Below are positions 42,172 through 51,407 of a stretch of DNA of 64,000 nt, in pieces. The notes under the pieces are model-generated. The model was not told the DNA's origin. It saw only the letters and a list, made by a program, of their open reading frames with translations, and made no database searches. Source of the DNA: Xanthomonas hortorum (GTDB lineage: Bacteria > Pseudomonadota > Gammaproteobacteria > Xanthomonadales > Xanthomonadaceae); the NCBI RefSeq assembly GCF_024339125.1, contig NZ_CP101417.1:1798001-1862000 (forward strand), read 5' to 3'. A program made the translations under genes and the position numbers. Numbering within the stretch: the first letter of the stretch is position 1; every line of letters starts with the position of its first letter.

Positions 42172-42974
42172 CAGCTGCGTAAACCAACGCCCCGCCTGAG
42201 CAACCACAGCGCCAGTGCGCTGAGGACCGCGACAAAGCCCAGCATCAGCGCGTAAGCCACCCAGATCGGCACGTCGGAGCTGCCGAGCAGGCCGTAGCGG
42301 AAGGCGTTGACCATGTAGAAGATCGGGTTGGCGTGGGTGGCCGCTTCGGCCCACGGTGGCAGCAGCTTCACCGAATAGAACACGCCGCCCAGATAGGTCA
42401 GCGGGGTCAGGATGAAGGTGGGCACGATCGCCACGTCGTCGAACTTCTTGGCGTACACCGCGTTGACGAAGCCGGCCAGCGAAAAGATGATCGCGCCCAG
42501 CACCACCGTGCTCAGCGTCACCAGCGGATGCGGGATGCGTACGGGGGTGAAGAACATCGCGATGATCAGCACCAGCGCGCCGACCATGACCCCGCGCAGC
42601 ACCGCGCCGGAGACGTAGCCCCACAGGATCACCCAGTTGGGCATCGGGCTGACCAGCAGCTCTTCCACATGCCGGCCGAACTTGGCGCCGAAGAAGCTCG
42701 ATGAGATGTTGCCGTAGCTGTTCTGGATCACGCTCATCATCACCAGGCCCGGCACGATGAACTGCATGTAGCTGTAGCCGCCCATGTCGCCCACGCGCGA
42801 GCCGATCAGCCCGCCGAAGATCAGGAAGTACAGCGTCATGGTGATGGCCGGCGGCACCAGGGTCTGGCCCCAGATGCGCAGGATGCGCTGCACTTCGCGG
42901 CGCACGATGGTGCCCAGCGCAATCCAGTTGCGGCGTGCGTTGGTGGGTTCGGTCACGGTGCGGATCTCGTTCAT
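42171..42974 (-). CDS. ABC-2 type permease (YadH-like)
   Basis: Protein of 267 aa with six predicted membrane helices (about 35-58, 65-85, 120-145, 152-175, 185-205, 240-262). The profile and motifs (NSYGNISSSFFGAKFGRHVE, MPNWVILWGYVSG, FLTPLTYLGGVFYSVKLLPP-like) are those of ABC-2 exporters of the YadH/NodJ type. It overlaps the ATPase gene by 4 bases and the DUF3800 gene by 1. Substrate unknown. Confidence 0.88.
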   Translation of the reverse strand: MNEIRTVTEPTNARRNWIALGTIVRREVQRILRIWGQTLVPPAITMTLYFLIFGGLIGSRVGDMGGYSYMQFIVPGLVMMSVIQNSYGNISSSFFGAKFGRHVEELLVSPMPNWVILWGYVSGAVLRGVMVGALVLIIAMFFTPVRIPHPLVTLSTVVLGAIIFSLAGFVNAVYAKKFDDVAIVPTFILTPLTYLGGVFYSVKLLPPWAEAATHANPIFYMVNAFRYGLLGSSDVPIWVAYALMLGFVAVLSALALWLLRRGVGLRS

Positions 42975-43990
42975 GGCTGGCCTCCGCTGCGCGGCTGCGT
43001 TGGCGGTGTGCCGTTGGGAATGGGCGTCGCGGGTGCGGCGGCGTCTGGCGCCGGCGCATCACCGGTCAAGCGCACGAACAGCTCTTCCAGCCGATTGCTC
43101 TTGGTGCGCATCGAGCGCACCCGGATGCCGGCACTGCCGAGCGTGGCGAACACGCGGTTGAGGTCCATCGCGCGCGGCATGTCCAGGTCCAGCGTGTGGC
43201 CGTCGATGGCGGTGAGCGTGGTGCCTTCGATCACCGGCAATTCGGCCGGCAGGTCACCGTCGATATCGAACAAAAAGCCTTCCACATCGAGCTTGGCCAG
43301 CAGCTCGCGCATCGGGCCCTGGGTGACGATCTGGCCATGATTGATGATGGCCAGGTTGCGGCACAGGTGCTCGGCTTCTTCCAGGTAATGCGTGGTCAGG
43401 ATGATGGTGGTGCCGGCGGCGTTGATTTCTTTGAGCACGCGCCACATGTCGCGGCGGATTTCGATGTCCACGCCGGCGGTGGGCTCGTCCAGGATCAGCA
43501 GCCGCGGCTGGGTCATCATGGCGCGGGCGATCATCAGCCGGCGCTTCATGCCGCCGGACAGCGTGCGGCTCATCACCTGGGCCTTTTCCCACAGGTGCGA
43601 GCGGCGCAGCTCCGCTTCGGCCAGCCGCTCGGCCTCGGCACGCGGCATGCCGTAGAAACCGGCGTAGTTGACCAGGATGTCGAAGGGTTTTTCGAACAGA
43701 TTGAAGTTGACCTCCTGCGGCACCAGACCGATCAGCCGCATCGCATCGCTGCGATGGCCGACCAGATCGGTGCCGAACACTTCCACCTGGCCGGCGGACA
43801 GATTCACCAGCGAGCTGATGATGCCGATCAGGGTGGATTTGCCGGCGCCGTTAGGGCCGAGCAGGGCGAAGAAATCGCCTGGCGCCACGTCCAGCGAAAC
43901 GCCTTTGAGCGCCTGGGTGCCGTTGTCGTAGGTCTTGCGCAGATCGCACACACGCAGCGCGGGTGCGGTGATCGGAGATGGGGAATTCAA
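42971..43990 (-). CDS. ABC transporter ATP-binding protein (YadG-like)
   Basis: Protein of 339 aa. Walker A GPNGAGKS is at 45-52, the signature LSGGMKRR near 145, Walker B LLILDEPTAGVD near 165, followed by the switch His in LTTHYLEEAEHL. The C-terminus is Pro/Ala-rich after a typical DrrA-like accessory domain. It energises the ABC-2 permease encoded next. It is divergent from the ferredoxin reductase gene, sharing about 100 bases of promoter space. Confidence 0.92.
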   Translation of the reverse strand: MNSPSPITAPALRVCDLRKTYDNGTQALKGVSLDVAPGDFFALLGPNGAGKSTLIGIISSLVNLSAGQVEVFGTDLVGHRSDAMRLIGLVPQEVNFNLFEKPFDILVNYAGFYGMPRAEAERLAEAELRRSHLWEKAQVMSRTLSGGMKRRLMIARAMMTQPRLLILDEPTAGVDIEIRRDMWRVLKEINAAGTTIILTTHYLEEAEHLCRNLAIINHGQIVTQGPMRELLAKLDVEGFLFDIDGDLPAELPVIEGTTLTAIDGHTLDLDMPRAMDLNRVFATLGSAGIRVRSMRTKSNRLEELFVRLTGDAPAPDAAAPATPIPNGTPPTQPRSGGQP

Positions 43991-44091
43991 GATGTTCCTT
44001 CGCGTCAGCGTGACGGCGCAGCGAGTTGCAGGCCGTTATTATAGAAGCCCGCGGGGGCAAGCCCCGATCACAGACTGTCCTAAATACGTTC

Positions 44092-44853
44092 GTGCCCGTT
44101 CAATTCCCCCTCAAGCTTGTCGACCGGCGCATGATTGCGCCCACCGTGGCCCACTGCCAGTTCCTGCGTGACGACGGGCAGCCGCTGGATTTCCAGCCCG
44201 GGCAGTTCATCCAGATCCATTTCAGCGGCGCCGATGGCACGCCGACCAAGCGAAGCTATTCGCTGGCGACCATCCACGACCACGCGTTCGGGCCGGGCGA
44301 GGCGGTGGATATCGCGGTGAGCTTCGTGCCCGGCGGCTCGGCCACTGCGCTGTTCGAAGGCCTGCAGATCGGCGACCAGTTGCAGGCCAGCGGTCCCTAT
44401 GGCCGTTTCTGCCTGCCGCCGGGCGACCACAACCGGCGCTATGTGCTGATCGCCACCGGTACCGGGGTCACCCCGTACCGCTCGATGCTGCCGTTGCTGG
44501 CCGAGGCGATCGCCAGCCGTGGCGTGCAGGTGGTGCTGCTGCAGGGCGCGCGCACGCCTTCCGAATTGCTATACGGCGATGACTTCCGTGCGTTTGCCGA
44601 TGCGCACCCGCAGTTCCGCTACGTGCCGTGCTTCTCGCGCGAGCTGCCCGAGCAGCCGCACGCCGATGTGCGGCATGGCTACGTGCAGCAGCAGCTGGCG
44701 GAGTTCGCGCCCAGTGCCGAAGGCGATATTGCCTACCTGTGCGGCAATCCGGACATGGTGGACAGCTGCATTGAAGCCTTGAAGGCAGCCGGCCTGCCGA
44801 ACGCGCAGATCCGCCGCGAGAAATACGTCAGCCCGGCGCCGGCAAAAGTCTGA
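44092..44853 (+). CDS. fpr: Ferredoxin/flavodoxin-NADP reductase
   Basis: Protein of 253 aa from GTG 44092; TTG 44026 and ATG 44131 are alternatives, and none has a clear ribosome binding site. FAD domain motif is RSYSLATIHD, and the NADP domain begins LIATGTGVTPYRSMLP with CGNPDMVDSC near the end. It moves electrons between NADPH and ferredoxin or flavodoxin. The flavodoxin at 37.2 kb is a conceivable partner. Confidence 0.85.
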   Translation: MPVQFPLKLVDRRMIAPTVAHCQFLRDDGQPLDFQPGQFIQIHFSGADGTPTKRSYSLATIHDHAFGPGEAVDIAVSFVPGGSATALFEGLQIGDQLQASGPYGRFCLPPGDHNRRYVLIATGTGVTPYRSMLPLLAEAIASRGVQVVLLQGARTPSELLYGDDFRAFADAHPQFRYVPCFSRELPEQPHADVRHGYVQQQLAEFAPSAEGDIAYLCGNPDMVDSCIEALKAAGLPNAQIRREKYVSPAPAKV

Positions 44854-44948
44854 GGTCATCGGGCAGGTGCCGAGCTGTCTTGCTCGGCGCCGCTCATCAC
44901 GCGTGGTTCGCCTCAGAGTGGCTAACAAACTGTCAAGTGTGCACAGCT

Positions 44949-44997
44949 GGCTGATCTGCAGCTTGGCTGCAAGGGCCAGTGGAGATGGTCGGTGTGC
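44949..44997 (+). repeat. Repeat flanks with body A missing
   Basis: The stretch GGCTGATCTGCAGCTTGGCT, then GCAAGGGCCAGTGGAGATGG and TCGGTGTGC, is the left flank of the A unit joined straight to its right flank. The 112-bp hairpin body that normally lies between GGCTGCA and AGGACCAG is absent. The AT-richer DNA after it (to 45103) shows no recognisable gene. Confidence 0.75.
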
Positions 44998-45103
44998 GTG
45001 GCCGACATTGCTCCAGTATTCAACGAAGGCGAGTGCGGTTAACACTTTGTCGCCAGTGATATAGCGTTCGAGAGTTTTATTAGCGACTCCAAGTCCAGCA
45101 TGC

Positions 45104-46114
45104 TCAAATCCCGTCGACAGCATCGCGGTGCCCGCCGAATACACGCCGATACTGCGTTGGCGATAGCGCCAGCGTGCGCCGGAAGTGGTGCCTGAGCGTT
45201 TCGGCCGAGCCGAAGCCACAGCGCGTTGCAATCTCTTCGATGTCGGCGCCCGAGGTTTCCAGCATCTCGCGCGCACGGTTGAGCCGTTCGTTGACGACCC
45301 ATTTGCCCGGCGACATGCCGGTGGTCGCTTGAAAGCGCCTTAGGAATGTCCTGCGGCTCATGCCCGCAGCAGCGGCCAGGGACTCCACGCTGTGGTTGGC
45401 GGTGAGGTCCTGATTGATACGCTCCAGCAACGGCCCAAGCCGGGTACTTTCATGGACCGGCGGCACCGGCCGGTCGATGAACTGGGCTTGGCCGCCATCA
45501 CGGTGGACCGGCATCACCAGGCGCTTGGCAACCTGGTTGGCGATCGCCGGGCCAAAGTCGGCCCGCACGATATGCAGGCAGAGATCGATGCCTGCGGCAC
45601 TGCCGGCGGAGGTGAGGATGTCGCCCTCGTCCACGTACAGCACGCCCGGCTCCACGGTGATCTGCGGGTAGCCGCTGGCCAGCATCTCGGCATTGCGCCA
45701 ATGCGTGGTGGCTCTGCGCCCCTGCAACAGACCCGCCTGGGCAAGCACAAAGGCGCCGGCACAGATCGAGACGATGCGTGCGCTGCGTTTATGCGCACGC
45801 TGCAGCGCCTTGATCAGCGCGGCCGGTGCCGACGAACTGGTATCTCTCCAACTGGGAATGATGATGGTGTGGGCGGTATCGAGCAGATCGAGCCCGCCAT
45901 CCACTTCGATGCGTAGTCCGCCCAGCGCACGCAGGGGGCCGGGTTCGGCCGCGGCAATAGCGAACCGATACCAGCCCGGGCCCACTTCCGGGCGTGGCAA
46001 TCCAAAGATCTCAGTGGTGATCCCGAATTCGAACAAGCCAAGTTGGTCGTAGGCGACCACCACCACCAAGGGCGGCAACGCATCGCGACGCACGCGTTTT
46101 TTCGAAGTTGGCAT
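45104..46114 (-). CDS. GlxA/FtrA-type AraC-family transcriptional regulator
   Basis: Protein of 336 aa. The N-terminal DJ-1/PfpI-like domain (about 17-195) has AYDQLGLFEFGITTEIFGLP and ICAGAFVLAQAGLLQGRRAT with the nucleophile-elbow Cys. The C-terminal AraC domain (about 230-325) has two helix-turn-helix units (VESLAAAAGMSRRTFLRRFQ, IEEIATRCGFGSAETLRHHF). It is divergent from a TonB receptor and PepSY gene with 175 bases between them, so it probably controls them. Inducer unknown. Confidence 0.87.
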   Translation of the reverse strand: MPTSKKRVRRDALPPLVVVVAYDQLGLFEFGITTEIFGLPRPEVGPGWYRFAIAAAEPGPLRALGGLRIEVDGGLDLLDTAHTIIIPSWRDTSSSAPAALIKALQRAHKRSARIVSICAGAFVLAQAGLLQGRRATTHWRNAEMLASGYPQITVEPGVLYVDEGDILTSAGSAAGIDLCLHIVRADFGPAIANQVAKRLVMPVHRDGGQAQFIDRPVPPVHESTRLGPLLERINQDLTANHSVESLAAAAGMSRRTFLRRFQATTGMSPGKWVVNERLNRAREMLETSGADIEEIATRCGFGSAETLRHHFRRTLALSPTQYRRVFGGHRDAVDGI

Positions 46115-46289
46115 GAAATGAACGATAGATGGCGTTTACGCCACTGTCACCCATCGCCTGCTGCTGCGCAACATGACGCCTGTCCCTGTCATGCGAGCTC
46201 AGCCGTTGCCTGGCTCATACACCTCTGGAGAGTGATTGGTGAGTAATCCCCCCCGTGCGCGACACCTTCGGTCCTCCTGGAGAACGCAC

Positions 46290-48470
46290 ATGACGTGCAT
46301 GCCAGCAACGCTGCTGTCCTTGTCGATCACCGCAGCACTTGGCTGCATGGGAACCGCACGCGCGCAGCAGGCCGGGACGGTGCAAGCCACCGAAGCGACC
46401 ACGTTGGACCAGGTGGTGGTGAGTGGGCGTCTGCGCTCGCTGGAACAATTCACCCCGACCGGCAGCCGGCTCAATCTGTCGGCGCGCGACACGCCAGGCA
46501 CGCTGGATGCGATCAACGCCGCCGCGATCGACGCGCGCGGGTTGCGCAGCGTGGAGAAGGCCGCCGAGAGCCTGCCGGGCGTCAGTACCGGCGGCTCGCC
46601 GGGAAACCCGGCGACCTTTTCGATGCGCGGCTTCACCGACGGCCAGATCACCATCCTGCACAACGGCCTGTATCTGGGGCCGTCGAACATGACTAACCGG
46701 CCGCAGAACACCTTCAATCTGCAATCTGTCGAAGTGCTGAAAGGGCCGGCTTCGGTGATTTACGGCCAGGGCGCGGTGGGTGGTGCAGTGAACGTGACCA
46801 ATAAGGCGCCCACCTTCGGTGCCGGCACGTACGAGCTGCTGGCCGGGGCATCGAGCTATGGCGGCCGGGTCTGGGGTCTCGGCGCCGGGGGAGGGCTCAA
46901 CGACGACTGGGCCTATCGCGCCGATATCAGCCGGGTGTCGTCCGATGGCTATGTGCATGGCGCCGACTCCAGCGCGCTCAACGCCACCGTGTCTTTGCTG
47001 TGGCACCCGCGCGAAGACATCAGTGCGCAGTTCTCGCTGGATTATGCAAAGGACCAGCCTTCGACCTATTTCGGCACACCGCTGGTGCCGGCGACTGTTG
47101 CGCGCGATCCCCTCAACGGCATCCTGCGCGCGCCCAACGGCGATGTCGTCGATGGCGCCACCCGCCGCAACAACTACAACGTGGCCGATGCAAGCATCGA
47201 CTCCCGTCAGGTGTGGCCGCAGGTCTACTTGAAGTGGAAACTTTCCGACGCCGTCACCTTGCAGAACATGGCGTATTACTTTCATGCCGATCGTCGCTGG
47301 CTGAACTCGGAAAGTTACACCTACAACGCGCAGACGGGCGCGATCGATCGTGACCGGTTCTTCGTGTATCACGATCAAACGCTATGGGGAAATCAGACCA
47401 GCGCCACCATCGATCACAGCATCGCAGGCCTGAAAAATCGCCTTGTCGTCGGCGTCGATTACAGCCGCCTGGATTTCGTCAGAAACCGTGGCTTTCCCGA
47501 TGGCGACAGCGTCGCGTTGGCGACGCGAGACCCAAGCGGCACGTTCGGTGAGCGCGTGCGTCGGCGCAGCCCGACCACCTGGACAAACGCGGCGCTGTTT
47601 TTCGAAGACGCATTGGACGTCACCGACAAGGCCAAGCTGGTGCTCGGTGGGCGCTACGAATACCTCGATCTGGATCGCAAGAACTTCGGCCCGGATGGGG
47701 AGTTTCAGGCGGCGTCGAGTTTCTCCAGAACCTATCGCCCCGCCAATGGACGCATCGGTCTGGTCTATGCGCTCACTCCGAGCATTACGCCGTACGCGTC
47801 GTACACCACGGCGACCGACCCGGCCGGCTCCAATATCTTCATCGTCAATGCGGGGCAGGATTTTGCGTTGAGCAAATCCCGGCAAGTGGAGCTGGGCCTC
47901 AAGGCCGCCACGCTCGATCAACGGCTGAGCGGCACGCTGGCGGTTTACGACATCAAGCGCAACAACATCCTGGCGCTGACCGCGCAGGATGCGCTCAGCA
48001 ATATCGGGCAGCAAACCTCGCGCGGGTTCGAACTCAGCGTCGATGCACAGCTGGCATCGCAGTGGAGTGCCAGTGCCAATTACGCCTACGTCGACGCCGA
48101 GTACGCGCAGTTCATCGACAGCAACACCGGTCTGGATGCCTCCGGCAATCGTCCCACCAACGTGCCCAAGTCGCTGTTCAATGCCTGGACCAGCGTGAGA
48201 AACGTGGCCGGCTTGCCGTTGGAGTTGGGCGTCTCGGTGCGGCATGTCGGAACGCGCTATGGAAATCTCGCCAACACGCTGCGGCTGGAGTCGTACACCT
48301 TGACCAATGCGTACGCGACCTACGACCTGAATTCTGCGGTCTCGTTGTCATTGCATGCGGATAATCTGTTCAACAAAGATTACGTGCAATGGGCCGATGT
48401 GTTTTACCCGGGCCAGGTCATCCTGGGGTTGCCCAGGACGGTGGAGCTGAGCCTGCATGCACGCTTCTGA
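46290..48470 (+). CDS. TonB-dependent siderophore-type receptor
   Basis: Protein of 726 aa. ATG 46290 starts the signal peptide MTCMPATLLSLSITAALGCM. TonB box region LDQVVVSG follows, then the plug (SLPGVSTGGSPGNPATFSMR, VEVLKGPASVIYGQGAVGG) and a barrel ending LSLHARF. The plug is of the FhuA/FoxA ferri-siderophore class. The next gene, a PepSY-TM reductase, overlaps by 14 bases, a known pairing for ferri-siderophore import and reduction. No clear Fur box was seen upstream. Confidence 0.88.
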   Translation: MTCMPATLLSLSITAALGCMGTARAQQAGTVQATEATTLDQVVVSGRLRSLEQFTPTGSRLNLSARDTPGTLDAINAAAIDARGLRSVEKAAESLPGVSTGGSPGNPATFSMRGFTDGQITILHNGLYLGPSNMTNRPQNTFNLQSVEVLKGPASVIYGQGAVGGAVNVTNKAPTFGAGTYELLAGASSYGGRVWGLGAGGGLNDDWAYRADISRVSSDGYVHGADSSALNATVSLLWHPREDISAQFSLDYAKDQPSTYFGTPLVPATVARDPLNGILRAPNGDVVDGATRRNNYNVADASIDSRQVWPQVYLKWKLSDAVTLQNMAYYFHADRRWLNSESYTYNAQTGAIDRDRFFVYHDQTLWGNQTSATIDHSIAGLKNRLVVGVDYSRLDFVRNRGFPDGDSVALATRDPSGTFGERVRRRSPTTWTNAALFFEDALDVTDKAKLVLGGRYEYLDLDRKNFGPDGEFQAASSFSRTYRPANGRIGLVYALTPSITPYASYTTATDPAGSNIFIVNAGQDFALSKSRQVELGLKAATLDQRLSGTLAVYDIKRNNILALTAQDALSNIGQQTSRGFELSVDAQLASQWSASANYAYVDAEYAQFIDSNTGLDASGNRPTNVPKSLFNAWTSVRNVAGLPLELGVSVRHVGTRYGNLANTLRLESYTLTNAYATYDLNSAVSLSLHADNLFNKDYVQWADVFYPGQVILGLPRTVELSLHARF

Positions 48471-49941
48471 TCGGCCAGCGCGGCGCCGGCCGAAGATGTT
48501 CTGGCTCGTCTGGTTGCATCGCTGGACCGGTGTGGCGTTCTGCCTGATGTTTGCGGTGTGGTTCGCCAGCGGTCTGGTGCTGGCCTTTGTGCCGTTTCCC
48601 TCGTTGAGTCCGCAACAACGCTGGAGCGCTGCCGAGCGCATCGACTTGTCCAGGCTGACGGTTACGCCGGCGCAGGCCTTGCGCAGCGTGCGCGATGCGA
48701 CGGCGTTGCGGCTGGTGTCCATCGGCGGGCGTCCCGGTTATGTCGTCAGCACTGCGACTGCGACAACGGCAGTCGATGGCATCGATGGACAAGCGCGTGG
48801 GTTATTGCGTGCAGAGGCGGCCAGCGCGATTGCCGCTGGGTTCGGTCATGCCACCGTGCAGCGACTGGATGGCCCGCTGGAATACGATCAATGGAGCGTG
48901 CATCAGAAGTTCGATCCATGGCGGCCGTTTTATCGCGCTGCGCTGCAGGACGACCTGGGGACGGTGCTGTATGTGTCGGCGCGGACCGGTGAAGTGGTGC
49001 AGCGCACGTCTTCCACAGAACGTGCGTGGAACTGGGTCGGGTCGATTCCGCATTGGCTGTATTTCACTCAGCTGCGGCGCAGTTTCGCTGTCTGGGACCA
49101 GACTGTGTGGTGGCTGGCGCTGGCGGCGCTGTGCAGTGCGAGTGCCGGCACGGTGCTGGGCGTGTATCGCACCTGGCAACGCGCGCGCAGCCCCAAGCCG
49201 GCGTGGTCGGGTTTTCGCGGCTGGCTTCGCTGGCATCACGGGTTGGGCCTGATCGGCGCGGTGTTTGTGCTGGGCTGGATCTTCAGCGGCTGGCTGTCGA
49301 TGGATCATGGCAGGCTGTTTTCCAGAGGCATTCCGGATCCAGGCCAGGTCGCGCGCTATTCCGGTGCGCCATTACGTGCGGCGCTGGCAGGCGTGGATGC
49401 AGGTGCACTGCGGTGTCTATCGGGCGCCACCCAGATCGACTTCACTGCGGTCGACGGCCGTCCTGTTGCGGTGGCACGCGGCCCTGCCGGTAGCTTGGTG
49501 AGCGAAGGGATGCCCGGTCGCATCACCGGCACCCGGCTATCGCCTGAATTGATCCGGCATGCGGCAGCGCGTGCCTGGACGCTCGATCACAGCACGGCGG
49601 CGCCAGACAGTGCCGAGGCGCTGTACCGCCAGGGCGACGGAATTGCCGCCGATGCGGTGCGACTGACAGTGGCATCGCCCGCGCGCACCGCGCTGTACTT
49701 CGACCCTGCCAGCGGAGTGCCGCTGTTGGCGCTGGATGCAAGTCGCCGCACCTATGCGTGGGTGTATCTGGCCATCCATACGACCAATTTTCCGTGGCTG
49801 CAATCGCATCCTGTCGTCCGGCGCATCGTGCAACTCGGGCCGCTGCTGCTCGGGCTGGCGTTCTCGCTGACCGGGGTGGTGCTGGGAGCAAGGCGATTGA
49901 TGCTCAGCCTGCGCAAGAGCAAACAGACGGCCCTGTCCTGA
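48457..49941 (+). CDS. PepSY-associated TM protein (FoxB/FpvG-like reductase)
   Basis: Protein of 494 aa with four membrane helices, the first at about 20-42 (RWTGVAFCLMFAVWFASGLV), others near 215-235, 260-282 and 460-482. Two periplasmic PepSY-like regions lie between them. Conserved His residues flank the helices (WLHRWTG, WHHGLGL, AIHTTNFPW), consistent with haem binding. Relatives such as FoxB/FpvG reduce ferri-siderophores in the periplasm. It is coupled to the receptor. Confidence 0.85.
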   Translation: MHASDRPARRRPKMFWLVWLHRWTGVAFCLMFAVWFASGLVLAFVPFPSLSPQQRWSAAERIDLSRLTVTPAQALRSVRDATALRLVSIGGRPGYVVSTATATTAVDGIDGQARGLLRAEAASAIAAGFGHATVQRLDGPLEYDQWSVHQKFDPWRPFYRAALQDDLGTVLYVSARTGEVVQRTSSTERAWNWVGSIPHWLYFTQLRRSFAVWDQTVWWLALAALCSASAGTVLGVYRTWQRARSPKPAWSGFRGWLRWHHGLGLIGAVFVLGWIFSGWLSMDHGRLFSRGIPDPGQVARYSGAPLRAALAGVDAGALRCLSGATQIDFTAVDGRPVAVARGPAGSLVSEGMPGRITGTRLSPELIRHAAARAWTLDHSTAAPDSAEALYRQGDGIAADAVRLTVASPARTALYFDPASGVPLLALDASRRTYAWVYLAIHTTNFPWLQSHPVVRRIVQLGPLLLGLAFSLTGVVLGARRLMLSLRKSKQTALS

Positions 49942-50009
49942 TGCATCACCGGCTTCCACGCTAAGAACCGCATGCCAGGCATCGCGCCGAAGGGGCGCGA
50001 TGCTGACCG

Positions 50010-51005
50010 CTAGGCCGCTGCGAGCGTCGCTGGCGGGCGCTGCAACTCGACGGTGATATGCACCAGTTCTTCGTGAATCTGCAGCGCCTCGCGAACCAGC
50101 TTCGCATCGATATCTGCCGCGGTGATCAGGCTGACCACGCAGGCATAACGATCACTGCCGACGCGCCAGACATGCAGGTCGCCGATGTCGATCGCATGCG
50201 GCAGCTCGGCGATGACCTGCTTCACTTCTTCCACCACCGGGGCATCCATCTCCGCATCCAGCAGCACGCGGCCGGTACTGCGCAGCAGCCCCCAGGCCCA
50301 CACGGTGACCAGCACCGCGCCGACGATGCCCATGATCGGGTCCATCCAGGTCACGCCCCAATGCATGCCGGCGACCAGCGCGACAATCGCCAAGACCGAG
50401 GTCGCGGCATCGGCGACCACGTGCAGATACGCCGCTCTCAGATTGAGATCGGCGTGACCATCGTGGTGCCCATGCCCATGCCCGTCATGCGCGTGCTCAT
50501 GGCCGTGCCCATGCCCATGGTGATGGCCGTGGTCATGCGCATGGCTATGCGAATCGCGTAACCACCACGCGCAGATCAGGTTGACCAGCAGGCCGATGAC
50601 CGCAATGACCGTGGCTTCCTGATACTGGATGGGTTTGGGCGAAAACAGCCGTTCCACCGATTGGAACGCCATCAGGCCGGCAACGCCCAATAGCAGAATC
50701 GCACTGGTGTAGCCACCCAGCACTTCGACCTTCCAGGTGCCGAAGGTGAAACGCACATCGTTGGCGTTGCGCCGCGCGAAGCGGTAGGCGAACAGCGCCA
50801 GACCCAGGGCGAGCGCGTGCGAGCTCATATGCCAGCCATCGGCGAGCAAGGCCATGGAGTTGAGCGTCCAGCCGCCGACGATTTCCACCACCATCATGAC
50901 CACGGTCAGGATGACGGCCTTGCGGGTGCTGTGTTCGGCCAGCGGGTTGGTGCTGGCAAAGGTGTGCGACTGCGCGCAGTGCGGCGCGGCGTGCGTGATC
51001 GACAT
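50010..51005 (-). CDS. dmeF: CDF-family Co/Ni efflux transporter
   Basis: Protein of 331 aa with six membrane helices. A strongly His-rich cytoplasmic loop (about 150-190; SHAHDHGHHHGHGHGHEH and onward) binds metal. The HMSSHALALG (helix 2) and HVVADAATSVLA (helix 5) motifs hold the HxxxD-type transport sites. It exports Co2+/Ni2+ (or Zn2+) using the proton gradient. It is divergent from the RcnR/DmeR-type repressor with a shared operator region. Confidence 0.9.
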   Translation of the reverse strand: MSITHAAPHCAQSHTFASTNPLAEHSTRKAVILTVVMMVVEIVGGWTLNSMALLADGWHMSSHALALGLALFAYRFARRNANDVRFTFGTWKVEVLGGYTSAILLLGVAGLMAFQSVERLFSPKPIQYQEATVIAVIGLLVNLICAWWLRDSHSHAHDHGHHHGHGHGHEHAHDGHGHGHHDGHADLNLRAAYLHVVADAATSVLAIVALVAGMHWGVTWMDPIMGIVGAVLVTVWAWGLLRSTGRVLLDAEMDAPVVEEVKQVIAELPHAIDIGDLHVWRVGSDRYACVVSLITAADIDAKLVREALQIHEELVHITVELQRPPATLAAA

Positions 51006-51025
51006 CGGAAGATGCTCTGGCTACG

Positions 51026-51043
51026 ATACCCCCCCTATGGTAT
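51026..51043. promoter_or_regulatory. Upstream DmeR operator-like site
   Basis: ATACCCCCCCTATGGTAT is an imperfect inverted repeat with the same ATACCC and GGTAT half-sites as the perfect operator 6 bases further on. It lies on the dmeF side of the divergent promoter region. Confidence 0.6.
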
Positions 51044-51048
51044 CTCAG

Positions 51049-51065
51049 ATACCCCCAGGGGGTAT
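51049..51065. promoter_or_regulatory. Perfect DmeR/RcnR-type operator
   Basis: ATACCCCCAGGGGGTAT is a perfect 17-bp palindrome (ATAC, C-tract, G-tract, GTAT), the classical operator form for RcnR-type repressors. Its right half also supplies the AGGGGG ribosome binding site for ATG 51072, so bound repressor would cover its own start. Confidence 0.85.
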
Positions 51066-51071
51066 ATGGCA

Positions 51072-51344
51072 ATGGCACATCTGAATCAGGACAAGTCCAA
51101 ACTGCTCGCTCGCGTGCGCAGGATCCGTGGACAAGTGGAGGGGCTGGAAAAAGCCCTGGCGCAGGACGTGGACTGCACTGCGTTGTTGACGCAGGTGGCG
51201 GCGTTCCGCGGCGCGGCGCAGGGGTTGATGGTCGAGTTGCTCAGCGAACACCTCAAGCATCATGTGGCGGCACCGGATGCACTGGGCGACCGCGAGCTGG
51301 CGGTAGAAGACATCACCGCCATTCTCAAAACCTATCTGAAGTAA
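51072..51344 (+). CDS. dmeR: RcnR/DmeR-type Ni/Co-responsive repressor
   Basis: Protein of 90 aa. ATG 51072 (MAHLNQDKSK) is preferred over 51066 because it puts the metal residues at His3, Cys35, His60 and His64, the HCHH fingerprint of RcnR-type Ni/Co sensors. FrmR-type formaldehyde sensors differ at position 64. The fold is the all-helical CsoR/RcnR tetramer (VRRIRGQVEGLEKAL). It should repress dmeF and itself until Ni2+ or Co2+ binds. Confidence 0.9.
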   Translation: MAHLNQDKSKLLARVRRIRGQVEGLEKALAQDVDCTALLTQVAAFRGAAQGLMVELLSEHLKHHVAAPDALGDRELAVEDITAILKTYLK

Positions 51345-51407
51345 GAACGCTCACCAACACTGCTGCGCTCATCGCCAGGCGGTGAGCGCAGCAGTGGTTG
51401 CCGGTCC

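Noticed and set aside
44998-45276. Small minus-strand frames after the AraC gene
   Set aside because: The AT-rich part gives a coherent-looking peptide stretch but no start, no homologue recognised and no ribosome binding site; may be a gene remnant, not supportable as a gene.
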